Source of the DNA: Saccharopolyspora kobensis
GTDB taxonomy: Bacteria; Actinomycetota; Actinomycetes; Mycobacteriales; Pseudonocardiaceae
Assembly (NCBI RefSeq): GCF_900108315.1
Contig: NZ_FNVB01000005.1
Location: 310,001 to 374,000 of the forward strand
Length of the DNA stretch: 64,000 nucleotides
Direction of reading: 5' to 3'
In this document: positions 33,696 to 43,116 of the stretch, in pieces
Layout of the letters: each line of letters begins with the position of its first letter
Numbering within the stretch: the stretch's first letter is position 1
Notes under the pieces: model-generated
The model's input: the letters and a program-made list of their open reading frames with translations, nothing else
What the model was told of the DNA's origin: nothing
Database searches by the model: none
Program-made: the position numbers and the translations under genes

Positions 33696-34628
33696 ATGCT
33701 CATCGAACTGCTCATCGTGATCCTCGTGCTCGGCGTCCTCTGCACCGCCGCCGGCGTCAAGGTCGTCAAGCAGTACGAACGCGGAGTGGTGTTCCGCTTC
33801 GGGCGGGTGCAGGAGCTCACCCGCGGTCCGGGCCTGACCATGATCATCCCGGTGGTCGACCGGATGCGGAAGGTCAACCTGCAGATCGTCACCATGCCGG
33901 TGCCCGCCCAGGAGGGCATCACCCGCGACAACGTGACGGTCCGGGTGGACGCGGTGGTGTACTTCCGGGTCGAGGAACCGGTGCGCGCCATCGTCAACGT
34001 CGAGGACTACCTGTTCGCCGTCGGCCAGGTCGCGCAGACCTCGCTGCGCTCGATCATCGGCAAGAGCGACCTGGACGACCTGCTCTCCAACCGCGAACGG
34101 CTCAACCAGGGCCTGGAGCTGATGATCGACAGCCCGGCGCTGGGCTGGGGCGTGCACATCGACCGGGTGGAGATCAAGGACGTCTCGCTGCCGGAGTCCA
34201 TGAAGCGCTCCATCGCCCGCCAGGCCGAAGCGGAGCGCGAGCGCCGCTCCCGGGTCATCTCCGCCGACGGCGAGTTCCAGGCCTCCCGCAGGCTGGCCGA
34301 CGCCGCCCACGTCATGGCCGACACCCCGGCGGCCCTCCAGCTGCGGCTGCTGGAGACCGTGGTGGAGGTGGCCGCGGAGAAGAACTCCACCCTGGTCCTG
34401 CCGTTCCCGGTGGAGCTCCTCCAGTTCGTCGACACCATCAAGCACGGCGCCACCGGCGGCGCGGAACCATCGGCGGAGCCGGAGCCGGAAGCGGAGCTCG
34501 CCGAAGCGGAGCGAGCGGCCGGGCGCGAAGCGGAGCTGCTCGGCGCGGAGCCGGCGGCGGAGCTGCCGCAGCAGCGCGCGGCGGAGCCGGCGGACGACGC
34601 GGAGCGGTCGGTGCTCGGCATCGCCTGA
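33696..34628 (+). CDS. SPFH/Band 7 (slipin) membrane protein
   Basis: 310 residues. N-terminal membrane hairpin (LIELLIVILVLGVLCTAAG), then the slipin domain: VKVVKQYERGVVFRFGRVQELTRGPGLTMIIPVVDRMRKVNLQ, TRDNVTVRVDAVVYFRVEEP, TSLRSIIGKSDLDDLLSNRERLN and WGVHIDRVEIKDVSLPESMKRS. It should oligomerise and organise membrane microdomains. The last 55 residues are an unusual Ala/Glu-rich run (AEPEPEAELAEAERAAGREAE). ATG 33696 with CGGGAG upstream. No NfeD partner is adjacent. Confidence 0.9.
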   Translation: MLIELLIVILVLGVLCTAAGVKVVKQYERGVVFRFGRVQELTRGPGLTMIIPVVDRMRKVNLQIVTMPVPAQEGITRDNVTVRVDAVVYFRVEEPVRAIVNVEDYLFAVGQVAQTSLRSIIGKSDLDDLLSNRERLNQGLELMIDSPALGWGVHIDRVEIKDVSLPESMKRSIARQAEAERERRSRVISADGEFQASRRLADAAHVMADTPAALQLRLLETVVEVAAEKNSTLVLPFPVELLQFVDTIKHGATGGAEPSAEPEPEAELAEAERAAGREAELLGAEPAAELPQQRAAEPADDAERSVLGIA

Positions 34629-34674
34629 GCCGCGGAGCGGTGCCGGGCGCCTCCAGCGGGGCGCCCGGCGCGCG

Positions 34675-35751
34675 TCAGCGCAGGAAGCGGGTGAGGACGT
34701 CGGCGCAGTGGCGGATCTCCGCGGTCGCCACGTGCTCCTGCTTGGTGTGCGCCAGGGTCGGTGAGCCGGGGCCGAAGTTCACCGCCGGGAGGCCGCGGGC
34801 CGCGAAGCGGGCCACGTCGGTCCAGCCGAGCTTGGCGACCGGCTCCGAGGCGGAGGCCTCGACCAGCTCCGCCGCGGCCGGGGCGGTCAGGCCGGGCAGC
34901 GCGCCCGGCGCTCCGTCGGTCACCGTCACCTCGAAACCGTCGAAGACCTCGCGCAGGTGGGCTTCCGCATCGTCGAGGGACTTGTCCGGGGCGAAGCGGT
35001 GGTTGACCGCCACCACGCACTCGTCCGGGACGACGTTGCCCGCCACCCCGCCGGAGATCCGCACCGCCTGCAGCCCCTCGCGGTACTGCAGGCCGTCGAT
35101 CACCGGGTTGCGCGGGGTGTACTCGCCCAGCCGCTGCAGCACCGGCTGCGCGGCGTGGATCGCGTTCTCGCCCATCCAGGCGCGGGCGGTGTGCGCGCGG
35201 GTCCCGGTGGTGCGCACCTCGACCCGCATGGTGCCCTGGCAGCCGGCTTCGATCGCGGCGTTCGACGGCTCGCAGACCACCGCCAGGTCACCGGCCAGCC
35301 AGTCCGGCAGCTCGCGCTCGATGCGGTTGAGGCCGTTGCGCTCGGCTTCGATCTCCTCGCAGTCGTAGAACACGAACGTCAGGTCGTGGCGGGGCTCGGC
35401 CAGCGTCGCGGCGAGGTGCAGCATGACCGCGTCGCCGCTCTTCATGTCCACCGTCCCGCAACCGTGCAGGATCTCGTCGGCGCCCGATCCGGTGCGGGTC
35501 AGCGGCAGGTTGTCGTTGATCGGCACGGTGTCCAGGTGCCCGGCGAGCACGACCCGCGAGGCCCGGCCGAGGTTGGTGCGCGCCAGCACCGCGTCGCCGT
35601 TGCGCACGACCTCCAGGTGCGGGGCCTGGGCGCGCAGCGCCTGCTCCACCGCGTCCGCGATGGCCTTCTCGCCGCCGGAGACGCTGGGGATGTCCACCAG
35701 CGCGGCGGTCAGCTCGACGGGGTCAGCGGTGAGATCCAACGACGCAGTCAC
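34675..35751 (-). CDS. dapE: Succinyl-diaminopimelate desuccinylase
   Basis: 358 residues of the M20 metallopeptidase family in the actinobacterial branch. Zinc ligands are seen in [11 protein letters not shown] (His, Asp), [28 protein letters not shown] (Glu pair) and the C-terminal LAHTKQEHV (His). It hydrolyses N-succinyl-LL-diaminopimelate in the lysine/peptidoglycan pathway and is the partner of dapD and dapC below. GTG 35751. In mycobacteria dapE and dapD are adjacent; here 3.6 kb of secretion-type genes separates them. Confidence 0.93.
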   Translation of the reverse strand: MTASLDLTADPVELTAALVDIPSVSGGEKAIADAVEQALRAQAPHLEVVRNGDAVLARTNLGRASRVVLAGHLDTVPINDNLPLTRTGSGADEILHGCGTVDMKSGDAVMLHLAATLAEPRHDLTFVFYDCEEIEAERNGLNRIERELPDWLAGDLAVVCEPSNAAIEAGCQGTMRVEVRTTGTRAHTARAWMGENAIHAAQPVLQRLGEYTPRNPVIDGLQYREGLQAVRISGGVAGNVVPDECVVAVNHRFAPDKSLDDAEAHLREVFDGFEVTVTDGAPGALPGLTAPAAAELVEASASEPVAKLGWTDVARFAARGLPAVNFGPGSPTLAHTKQEHVATAEIRHCADVLTRFLR

Positions 35752-35887
35752 GACCGGCAGGCTACCCCGCGGCGGCACGCCCGGCGGCGCGGCGGTGCGG
35801 CCCGCGGAGAAGGCGGGAACCAGTTCGCCGGATCGCACATCTCACCCCTGATCATGGCGCTAGGCTTCGGCCGCTGGAGGTGGGGCG

Positions 35888-36184
35888 TTGACATTCACGG
35901 CAGACCCGGACGTGCTGCGCAAGGCCGGGAAGAGTGCGAAATCGGCAGGCGAGCAGGCCGGGCAGGTCAAGCTGGGACCGCCTGTCGAGGACATCGCGGC
36001 GGCGATGCCCGGCGGCCGGTCGGAAGGTGCGGCCAAGCAGGTCGCGCAGAGCTGGGGGCAGGCGATCGGCGACTGGAGCAAGGCAGCGGACAAGCACGGC
36101 CAGTCGCTGACCGCGAGCGCCGACGAGTACCAGGGTTCCGACGAGTCCAGCGCGCAGGGCATCAACGCCGCGGGTGGGAGGTAA
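35888..36184 (+). CDS. EspC/WXG100-like type VII secretion target
   Basis: 98 residues, all helical with a polar hinge: FTADPDVLRKAGKSAKSAGEQAGQ, then QVAQSWGQAIGDWSKAADKHGQSLTASADEY. The length, helix-turn-helix outline, W-containing hinge and absence of a signal peptide match ESX-secreted EspC/WXG100-like proteins. The TTG start has an excellent GGAGGTGGGG. Its stop is two bases before the next start, so it is co-translated with the DUF1023 protein, probably forming a heterodimer with its N-terminal region. Confidence 0.78.
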   Translation: MTFTADPDVLRKAGKSAKSAGEQAGQVKLGPPVEDIAAAMPGGRSEGAAKQVAQSWGQAIGDWSKAADKHGQSLTASADEYQGSDESSAQGINAAGGR

Positions 36185-36186
36185 CG

Positions 36187-37995
36187 ATGGTGTCCTACGC
36201 CGATGTGCGCCGCTGGAAGCCCGAAGAGCTCGAATCCGCCCACTCCGATCTCGGCAACCGCCGCAACGACCTCGTCGGGCTGCAGGACGAGCTGGACGGC
36301 GCGAAGAAGACGGACGGCTGGAGCGGTGCCGCCGCTGAGGCCTCCGCCGCCGAGCACGCGAAGCTCGTCGACGGCATGCGCTCGCTGATCGCCGAGGTCG
36401 CCACCGTGCGGGTGGCGGTGGCCTCCGCCGCCGACGACGTCGCCAAGATCAAGAAGCGGATCGAGGAAGCCGACCGCGAGGCCGAGGCCAACGGGTTCCA
36501 GATCACCGAGGAGGGCGGCATCCGCGACGTCGCCCCGCCGCAGGACGTGCCCGAGGACCAGCTCGAGGAGGTCAAGCAGAAGCGCCTCCAGGTCCGCGAC
36601 AAGCTGATGGCCGACATCGAGAAGATCCTCGACGACGCCGAGCAGGCCGACGCCGAACTGGCCAAGGCGCTGACCTCCGCGCAGAAGGACGAGATCAAGC
36701 CCGGCGAGGGCGGCACGCTGGCCGATGCCGCGAGCACCGGCGACCTGCAGGCCCTGGCCGCCTCCGCGGGCAAGCCCGCCGAGGACTCCCCCGAGGCCAA
36801 CGCCGAGTGGTGGAAGTCGCTGTCCGACGAGCAGCGCGCCGCCCTGATGGAGGCCCCGCCCGCCTGGCTGGGCAACCGCGACGGCATCCCCGCCGCCGCC
36901 CGCGACATGGCCAACCGGGCCAACATCGACAACGTCCGCGGGGACCTCGTGGCCGAGCGGGAGCGGCTGCAAGCGGGCGGCGTCACCGACGACGAGCAGA
37001 AGAAGCTCGACGAGATCAACGCCAAGATCGCCTCGGTCGACAAGGTCAGCGAGACCATCGGCAAGGAAGAACCGCCCCGCCAGCTGCTGGTTCTCGACCC
37101 CAGCGGCGAACGGCTCAAGGCCGCGGTGGCAGTGGGCGACGTGGACAAGGCCGACCACGTCTCGGTGTTCACCCCCGGCTTCACCACCACGGTGGACGGC
37201 AGCCTCGCGAACTACGACGACCAGATGCAGGAGCTGGTCGCGAAGTCCGAACTCCAGCTGGCCGAGAGCGGCAAGAAGGGCGACGTCGCCGCCGTCACCT
37301 GGATCGGCTACGAGCCGCCGCAGTGGTCGGAGACCCACGACGTCCTCGGCGACTCGGTGGTCAGCTCCAGCTCCGCGAAGGAGGGTGGCGAGAAGCTCAA
37401 CGACTTCTACCAGGGCATCAACGCCTCTCGCGACAACGATCCGCACCTCACCGCGATCGGCCACTCCTACGGCTCGACGACCACCGGCTACGCGCTGCAA
37501 GGCGGCGACCACGGCGTGGACGACGCGATCCTCTACGGTTCTCCGGGCGTGGGAACCAACGACATCAAGGATCTGGGCGTCCCGGAGGGGCACGCCTACC
37601 TCCTGGAGGCCAAGAACGACCCGGTGGCGGACTTCGCCCGCTTCGGCGGCGACCCCTCCCACATGGACGGCTTCACCGAACTGTCCACCGCGAAGTCCGA
37701 GCACGGCGGCGAGGTCACCGGCCACAGCAAGTACCTCAACCCGGACACCACCAGCCAGCACAACATGGCGGCGGTCGTCGCGGGCGTGCCCGAACGGGCG
37801 GTGGAGGGCAACACCGACGGGGTCGGCGACGTGGTCTCCTACGTACCGCACAAGACCCAGGAAGGCATCTCGGCAGCCCAGGAGTGGGGCAGCGAGACGT
37901 GGTCGGATGTCAAGGACTTCGGCAGCGACACGTGGTCGGGCGTCAAGGACTTCGGCAGTGACACCGGCTCCAAGATCAAGGACCTGTTCTCATGA
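36187..37995 (+). CDS. WXG-like N-domain fused to DUF1023 alpha/beta hydrolase
   Basis: 602 residues. Residues 1-90 are a WXG-like helical hairpin (DVRRWKPEELESAHSDLGNRRNDLVGL; GWSGAAAEASAAEHAKL), 90-300 is a long helical region, and 300-560 is the DUF1023 hydrolase with nucleophile Ser427 in AIGHSYGSTTTGYAL and candidate Asp/His in LLEAKNDPVADFARF and VTGHSKYLNPD. The C-terminus has three tandem 11-residue repeats (SETWSDVKDFG, SDTWSGVKDFG, SDTGSKIKDLF). ATG 36187 follows GGGAGGTAACG. By layout it is a likely type VII secretion substrate with lipid or ester hydrolase activity. It overlaps the next lipoprotein gene by four bases (ATGA). Confidence 0.82.
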   Translation: MVSYADVRRWKPEELESAHSDLGNRRNDLVGLQDELDGAKKTDGWSGAAAEASAAEHAKLVDGMRSLIAEVATVRVAVASAADDVAKIKKRIEEADREAEANGFQITEEGGIRDVAPPQDVPEDQLEEVKQKRLQVRDKLMADIEKILDDAEQADAELAKALTSAQKDEIKPGEGGTLADAASTGDLQALAASAGKPAEDSPEANAEWWKSLSDEQRAALMEAPPAWLGNRDGIPAAARDMANRANIDNVRGDLVAERERLQAGGVTDDEQKKLDEINAKIASVDKVSETIGKEEPPRQLLVLDPSGERLKAAVAVGDVDKADHVSVFTPGFTTTVDGSLANYDDQMQELVAKSELQLAESGKKGDVAAVTWIGYEPPQWSETHDVLGDSVVSSSSAKEGGEKLNDFYQGINASRDNDPHLTAIGHSYGSTTTGYALQGGDHGVDDAILYGSPGVGTNDIKDLGVPEGHAYLLEAKNDPVADFARFGGDPSHMDGFTELSTAKSEHGGEVTGHSKYLNPDTTSQHNMAAVVAGVPERAVEGNTDGVGDVVSYVPHKTQEGISAAQEWGSETWSDVKDFGSDTWSGVKDFGSDTGSKIKDLFS

Positions 37996-38498
37996 GGCGG
38001 CTCGCCCTGCTCGTCCTCAGCGCCCTGCTCGTCACCGGTTGCGCGAGCCAGCCCGACAGTCCCAACGGGGGAAGCATGGAAGACCAGACCACCACGCTGC
38101 AGCAACGGCCCACGATGGCCGAGATCACCACGCGCTACGAAGAAATGCAGCAGAAGATCCGGGACCGGTTCACCGCGGAGCTCGGCCTGGCACCGTGGAT
38201 CGACGACGGCAACCCCGGTCAGGCCGGTTGCGGGGAGTTCCCGGACGTCCAGGACGCGGAGAAGCACACGCTGAACCGCTGGTTGCACGAGGGGAGCATC
38301 CCCGACGACCAGTGGCCCCGGGCACTGCAGATCGCCGATGAGGTCGCCAGCGAGTACGGCTTCGTCGAGCGGCAGGTGATCCTCGACCGCCCCGGCGACC
38401 ACAAGGTCGAGATCCGGGATGCCTTCGGCGGCTGGCTGCAGCTGGGCACCAAGGTGAACACCGTGATGCAGGTCCGCACCGGCTGCCACCTGGTCTGA
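37992..38498 (+). CDS. LppA-like lipoprotein
   Basis: 168 residues. Lipoprotein signal with n-region MRR, hydrophobic LALLVLSALLVTG and lipobox Cys17. Mature domain: RPTMAEITTRYEEMQQKIRDRFTAELG, AGCGEFPDVQDAEKHTLNRW, DRPGDHKVEIRDAFGGWLQLGTKV, TGCHLV, with conserved cysteines in AGCGEF and TGCHL that may form a disulfide. The fold resembles mycobacterial LppA-type lipoproteins; this is a weak resemblance. It overlaps the DUF1023 gene by four bases, which is why a protective or partner role for the secreted hydrolase is plausible. Confidence 0.75.
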   Translation: MRRLALLVLSALLVTGCASQPDSPNGGSMEDQTTTLQQRPTMAEITTRYEEMQQKIRDRFTAELGLAPWIDDGNPGQAGCGEFPDVQDAEKHTLNRWLHEGSIPDDQWPRALQIADEVASEYGFVERQVILDRPGDHKVEIRDAFGGWLQLGTKVNTVMQVRTGCHLV

Positions 38499-38500
38499 GG

Positions 38501-38833
38501 GTGACCGAGCAGTCGGGTGCGCGGGTCGTCGCGCTGGTCTTCGCCATCGCCTCGACCCTCCTCGCCATCCCGGAAGCCGCCTTCGCCGCGTTCATCGGGG
38601 TGTGGGCGGCTTCCGTCCCGTGCGAGCCCGGCGGACCGGGCGTCTGCACGTCGATGGGCTACACGACGGCCGTCGCGCTCTTCGTGCTCGCGGCGGGCCC
38701 GGTCGGGCTGTGGCTGCGCGTCCGCCGCCCGGGCCCCGTCCTCACCGCGGTGGTGGTCGGCGTGCTCGGGCTGGTCGTGGCGCCGCTGCTGGCGCTCGGG
38801 ATCATCCAGGTCGCGGCGACCTCGATCGGCTGA
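38501..38833 (+). CDS. Small membrane protein, hypothetical
   Basis: 110 residues with three hydrophobic helices (about 8-32, 50-71 and 80-105) and a short loop with two Cys (SVPCEPGGPGVCTSMGY) that would face outside and could form a disulfide. No family recognised. GTG 38501 is two bases after the preceding stop and shows GAGG overlap, so it belongs to the same transcript as the lipoprotein gene. Confidence 0.6.
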   Translation: MTEQSGARVVALVFAIASTLLAIPEAAFAAFIGVWAASVPCEPGGPGVCTSMGYTTAVALFVLAAGPVGLWLRVRRPGPVLTAVVVGVLGLVVAPLLALGIIQVAATSIG

Positions 38834-38927
38834 CCACCGGGTGGTGCGGGCCACCAACCGGCCTTCCCGGGCGGTGATCTCCGGCATGATCTTGTCCGGC
38901 AGCCCAGTCCGACCCGAGGGAGGAGCC

Positions 38928-39365
38928 GTGGAAGACCCGCGCAGCCTGCTCCGGCTACGGCCCAGCATCGAGGAGATCAGCGCGCAGTACGGCCAGCTGC
39001 AGCAGCGGTTGCGGGATCGGCTCCACCACGAGCTCGGGCCGCTGACCTGGGTGAAGTCCGAACCGCTCAGCCAGGCCGGCTGCGACGGTTTCCCGGACGT
39101 GCCCGAGGCGGAGGCCTGGGCGCTGGAGTCCTGGCAGGTGCCGGACAACCTGCCGGACGCGTCCTGGCCGCGGGCGGTCGACATCGTCCGGCAGCTCACC
39201 CGCGAGTACGGGTTCGGCGAGCCGGAGATCATCGTGGACCGCAGCGGCGACCACGAGATCACCGCCAACGACGAGTACGGCGCCGTCTACCGGTTCAGCA
39301 CCGCGGCCCGGACGGTGCTGGCGATCACCACCGGCTGCCACCTGCGGGCCGCGGCCAAGGGCTGA
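38928..39365 (+). CDS. LppA-like paralogue lacking a signal peptide
   Basis: 145 residues, clearly paralogous to the lipoprotein at 37992: [76 protein letters not shown]. It lacks the lipobox. GTG 38928 has a strong GAGGGAGGAGCC. Upstream codons (in frame from ATG 38886) read [15 protein letters not shown], which resembles the post-lipobox stretch TGCASQPDSPNGGSMED of the paralogue, suggesting a decayed signal or a recent loss of the Cys. It would be cytoplasmic as written, while the paralogue is exported. Confidence 0.75.
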   Translation: MEDPRSLLRLRPSIEEISAQYGQLQQRLRDRLHHELGPLTWVKSEPLSQAGCDGFPDVPEAEAWALESWQVPDNLPDASWPRAVDIVRQLTREYGFGEPEIIVDRSGDHEITANDEYGAVYRFSTAARTVLAITTGCHLRAAAKG

Positions 39366-39420
39366 GAGCCCCGCCACCCCGTGCGGGTCGCCGCCACCTG
39401 CGCCGATTACCGTTTCCGGT

Positions 39421-40407
39421 ATGAGTGCACAGTCTCCCGATCCGCAGACCACGGGCGCCCACGGAGTGGGCCTGGCCACCGTGACCGACGACGGCACGGT
39501 GCTCGACACCTGGTTCCCGACCGTCCGGCTGGGTGAGCCGGGCCAGTCCGGCACGAAGCGGCTGACCGCCGAGGAGGCCGCCGAGTCCCTCGGCGAGGCC
39601 GGTGCCGCGCTGCTCGGGCGCGACGAGGCCCGCGGGGTCGAGGTGGTCGCGGTGCGCACCGAGATCGGCCGGCTGGCCGACGCCCCGGTGGACGCCCACG
39701 ACGTGTACCTGCGGCTGCACCTGCTGTCGCACCGCCTGGTCCGGCCGCACGGCCAGAGCCTCGACGGCATCTTCGGCCTGCTGGCCAACGTCGTGTGGAC
39801 CAACCACGGCCCCTGCCCGGTGGAGGGCTTCGAGGCGACCCGGCTGCGGCTGCGGGCGCGCGGCACGGTCACCGTCTACGGCGTGGACAAGTTCCCGCGC
39901 ATGGTCGACTACGTCGTCCCGTCCGGCGTGCGCATCGGCGACGCCGACCGGGCCCGGCTGGGCGCGCACCTGGCCAGCGGCACGACCGTGATGCACGAGG
40001 GCTTCGTGAACTACAACGCGGGCACCCTCGGCGCGTCGATGGTCGAGGGCCGGATCTCCGCCGGTGTCGTGGTGGCCGACGGCTCCGACGTCGGCGGCGG
40101 CGCCTCGATCATGGGCACCCTGTCCGGCGGCGGCAAGGAGGTCATCTCCATCGGCGAGCGCTGCCTGATCGGCGCCAACGGCGGCGTGGGCATCTCGCTG
40201 GGCGACGACTGCATCGTCGAGGCGGGCTTGTACGTCACGGCGGGCACGAAGGTGAAGCTGCCGGACGGCACGCTCACCAAGGCCTCGGAGCTGTCCGGGT
40301 CGAGCAACCTGCTCTTCCGCCGCAACTCCACCACCGGCGCGGTGGAGGTCACCGAGCGCACCGGCGGCAAGGTCGAGCTCAACGCCGCTCTGCACGCCAA
40401 CGACTGA
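39421..40407 (+). CDS. dapD: Tetrahydrodipicolinate N-succinyltransferase
   Basis: 328 residues. Left-handed parallel beta-helix of hexapeptide repeats from [46 protein letters not shown] to [25 protein letters not shown], preceded by the actinobacterial-type N-domain ([39 protein letters not shown]). It uses succinyl-CoA in the DAP/lysine route. ATG 39421 is the first start; no strong ribosome site is visible. Two hairpins follow the stop. Confidence 0.95.
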   Translation: MSAQSPDPQTTGAHGVGLATVTDDGTVLDTWFPTVRLGEPGQSGTKRLTAEEAAESLGEAGAALLGRDEARGVEVVAVRTEIGRLADAPVDAHDVYLRLHLLSHRLVRPHGQSLDGIFGLLANVVWTNHGPCPVEGFEATRLRLRARGTVTVYGVDKFPRMVDYVVPSGVRIGDADRARLGAHLASGTTVMHEGFVNYNAGTLGASMVEGRISAGVVVADGSDVGGGASIMGTLSGGGKEVISIGERCLIGANGGVGISLGDDCIVEAGLYVTAGTKVKLPDGTLTKASELSGSSNLLFRRNSTTGAVEVTERTGGKVELNAALHAND

Positions 40408-40416
40408 CGAGCTCCC

Positions 40417-40480
40417 GGGGCCGGTCGGCGTCGACCGGCCCCGTTCAGTTGCGCCCGATCGGACCAGGCGGGGATCGGGC
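40417..40480 (+). terminator. Tandem terminators after dapD
   Basis: First hairpin: GGGGCCGGTCG (40417-40427), loop GCGT, CGACCGGCCCC (40432-40442). Second: GCCCGATC (40453-40460) with GATCGGGC (40473-40480) followed by TTTTGGCTTTTA, a classic Rho-independent terminator with a T-run. The next gene starts 22 bases after the second stem. Confidence 0.85.
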
Positions 40481-40501
40481 TTTTGGCTTTTATCATTGGC
40501 A

Positions 40502-41437
40502 ATGGCCAGCAGCTGGCAGCACCGCGACCTCGCGGCCGTCGTCGATCTGCCCGCCGAACCCGTGGCGGCCGGTCCGCAGGCCCCCATCGCCGAGCACGTG
40601 CGAGCCGGGCTGGACGGTCGGCTGCGCTCGCTGATCGCGCACGATCCGGGCACCCGGCTCGGCACGGATCCCGAAGAGCTGCACCAGATGCGGGTGTCGG
40701 TGCGCCGGATGCGCGCGATGCTGCGGGCCGCGCGGCCGTTCCTGGACGAGAGCTGGGCGGAGCCGCTGCGCGCGGAGCTCGGCTGGCTGGGCCGTTCGCT
40801 CGGCCCGGTACGCGACCTCGACGTCCTGCTGGACCGGCTGCGCCAGGAGAGCGCCGACCTGCCCGCGGGCGAGCGGGCCGCCGCCGCCCGGCTGATCTCG
40901 GGCCTGGAGGCCGAGCACGGAATCGCGCGCGTCGAAATGCTCGCCGCCCTGGACAGCGATCGCTACCTCGGCCTGCTGCGCGCGCTCACCGCCGCGATCC
41001 GCAGCAGCCCGGAGGAGTCCGATGCGGACAGTTCGAGCGAACTCCGCGGACTGGTGCTCGGCGAGTTCCGCAAGCTCCGGAAAGCGGTGGCGCGGCTGCC
41101 CGAGTCCCCAGCCGATCGCGACCTGCACGCGCTGCGCATCCTGGGCAAGCGCGTCCGCTACACCGCGGAACTCGCCCAGCCCGTGTTCGGCGGATCCGCG
41201 CAGCAGCTGATCAGAGCGGCCCGCCGGTTCCAGGACGTGCTCGGCGAGCACCAGGACGCCTGCGTGGCCGAGGAACGGGTGCGCGACCTGCTCCACGGCT
41301 TCGGCGACGAGGTGGACGCGGCAGTGGGCTTCGTGGCGGGCCGCCTGGTCGAACGCGAGCAGGCGCGCAAAGCCGAACGCCGTGCGCAGTGGCGCTCGGC
41401 CTGGGACGCCCTCAGCGCGGCAGCAGCCGAGGTCTGA
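40502..41437 (+). CDS. CHAD-domain protein
   Basis: 311 residues. Conserved histidine helices of CHAD: DPEELHQMRVSVRRMRAMLRAARPFLD, LGPVRDLDVLLDRLRQE, DLHALRILGKRVRYTAELAQPVFG, FQDVLGEHQDACVAEERVRDLL. CHAD proteins bind polyphosphate; this one lacks an adjacent CYTH domain. TATCAT lies six bases before ATG 40502, so the transcript is probably leaderless. The stop is immediately followed by the stop of convergent dapC. Confidence 0.9.
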   Translation: MASSWQHRDLAAVVDLPAEPVAAGPQAPIAEHVRAGLDGRLRSLIAHDPGTRLGTDPEELHQMRVSVRRMRAMLRAARPFLDESWAEPLRAELGWLGRSLGPVRDLDVLLDRLRQESADLPAGERAAAARLISGLEAEHGIARVEMLAALDSDRYLGLLRALTAAIRSSPEESDADSSSELRGLVLGEFRKLRKAVARLPESPADRDLHALRILGKRVRYTAELAQPVFGGSAQQLIRAARRFQDVLGEHQDACVAEERVRDLLHGFGDEVDAAVGFVAGRLVEREQARKAERRAQWRSAWDALSAAAAEV

Positions 41438-42559
41438 TCATTCCGCGAGCCGCTTGGCGGCTGCGGCGATGCGCTCGTCCGTCGCGGTCAGGGCGATGCG
41501 GACGTGGTGATCACCCGCGGGGCCGTAGAAGGTGCCCGGTGCGGCGAGGATTCCCCGCTGCGCCAACCAGTCCACCGTCTCCCACGCGTCTTCGCCGCGC
41601 GTCGCCCACAGGTACAGGCCCGCCTGCGAGTGATCGATCCGGAAGCCCGCCGCCTCCAGCGCGGGCCGCAGCACCGCGCGCCGCGCCGCGTACAGCTCGC
41701 GCTGCGCGCTCACGTGCGAGTCGTCGCTGAGCGCCGCGGTGATCGCTTCCTGCACCGGTCGCGGGACGATCATGCCCGCGTGCTTGCGCAGTTCCAGCAG
41801 GCGCCGCACCAGATCCGGATCACCGGTGATGAACCCGGCGCGGTACCCGGCCAGGTTCGAGGACTTCGACAGCGAGTGCACGGCGAGCACGCCGCGCCGG
41901 TCCGCGCCCACCGAGGGGTGCAGCACCGACACCGGCTCGGTGTCCCAGCCCAGCGCCAGGTAGCACTCGTCCGATGCGACCACCGCGCCCAGCTCCTGCG
42001 CGGCCCGCACCGACGCGCCCAGCTGCTGGGCGTCCAGCACGCGACCCGTCGGGTTCGACGGGGAGTTCAGCCACAACAACGCGGTCCCGGCGGGCGGCAG
42101 CTCACCGGGCGCGAGCCGCACGACCTCCGCACCGGCGATCTTCGCGCCGACCTCGTAGGTCGGGTACGCCAGTTCCGGGATGGCCACCAGGTCGCCAGGT
42201 CGCACGCCGACCAGCGTCGGCAACCAGGCGACGAGTTCCTTGGAGCCGATGGTCGGCACCACGGCGTCGGGTTCCAGGCCGGAGATCCCGTAGCGGCGCC
42301 GCAGGGAGGCGATCGCCGCCTCGCGCAGCTCGGGCGTGCCGTGCGTCGCCGGGTAACCCGGCTTGTCCGCGACCTCCGCGAGCGCTCGCCGCAGGTTCTC
42401 CGGCACCGGGTCGACCGGGGTCCCGACGGACAGGTCGACGATGCCGTCCGGGTGGGCCTTCGCCGCGGCGCTCTGCCGGGCCAGCGAATCCCACGGGAAG
42501 TCGGGCAGCTGCGGTCCGCGGGGCCCGGACGTGGTGTCCGGGCCGGTCGCGCTGCTCAT
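41438..42559 (-). CDS. dapC: Succinyldiaminopimelate aminotransferase
   Basis: 373 residues of the class I/II aminotransferases. The PLP-lysine motif is [43 protein letters not shown] (PLP-contacting Asn) and [11 protein letters not shown] are typical. Together with dapD, dapE and the ferredoxin it matches actinobacterial DapC (Rv1178). It transfers amino from glutamate to N-succinyl-2-amino-6-ketopimelate. ATG 42559 overlaps the fdx stop by four bases. Confidence 0.88.
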   Translation of the reverse strand: MSSATGPDTTSGPRGPQLPDFPWDSLARQSAAAKAHPDGIVDLSVGTPVDPVPENLRRALAEVADKPGYPATHGTPELREAAIASLRRRYGISGLEPDAVVPTIGSKELVAWLPTLVGVRPGDLVAIPELAYPTYEVGAKIAGAEVVRLAPGELPPAGTALLWLNSPSNPTGRVLDAQQLGASVRAAQELGAVVASDECYLALGWDTEPVSVLHPSVGADRRGVLAVHSLSKSSNLAGYRAGFITGDPDLVRRLLELRKHAGMIVPRPVQEAITAALSDDSHVSAQRELYAARRAVLRPALEAAGFRIDHSQAGLYLWATRGEDAWETVDWLAQRGILAAPGTFYGPAGDHHVRIALTATDERIAAAAKRLAE

Positions 42560-42876
42560 TCGCCCTGCGGGGGCAGGCTCTTGATGGGCTCGACGTCGAA
42601 GTCCTTCTTGCCCACCTTCGCCGCACCGCCCGGCGAGCCGAGTTCGTCGAAGAAGTCCACGTTCGCCTTGGTGTAGGCGGCCCACTCGTCCGGCACGTCG
42701 TCCTCGTAGTAGATGGCCTCCACCGGGCAGACCGGCTCGCAGGCACCGCAGTCGACGCACTCATCGGGGTGGATGTAGAGCATCCGCCCGCCCTCGTAGA
42801 TGCAGTCGACAGGGCATTCCTCGATGCACGCCTTGTCGAGCACGTCCACGCAGGGCTCGGCGATCACGTAGGTCAC
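42556..42876 (-). CDS. fdxA: 7Fe ferredoxin
   Basis: 106 residues. Cys pattern [19 protein letters not shown] and [19 protein letters not shown] of 3Fe/4Fe-type bacterial ferredoxins, followed by a longer C-terminal helix ([18 protein letters not shown]). It is the actinobacterial seven-iron ferredoxin (FdxC/Rv1177-like). GTG 42876 follows AGGAG. Four-base overlap with dapC is conserved in actinobacteria, though no direct electron role for DapC is known; the ferredoxin may simply share transcription. Confidence 0.93.
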   Translation of the reverse strand: MTYVIAEPCVDVLDKACIEECPVDCIYEGGRMLYIHPDECVDCGACEPVCPVEAIYYEDDVPDEWAAYTKANVDFFDELGSPGGAAKVGKKDFDVEPIKSLPPQGE

Positions 42877-43116
42877 GGTTGCACTCCTGCTCGAAGCGTT
42901 GTCCTACTCGCGCGCAGGAACCTCCTGCCGCGACTGCTGACAGTATCTCTCCTACCCACCCAGGACACGTACCCGGTCCCACAGCTCGGGAGCGCTGCCG
43001 ACTCTACGACGCGGGCGTGAACGGCGTAAACCACTTCTGTTGAAGCCCTGTCGGAACCTCCCACGTCAGAAGCGATCCACACCGCCGACGTGCGCTGCGC
43101 CACACCCCGCTGGAGA

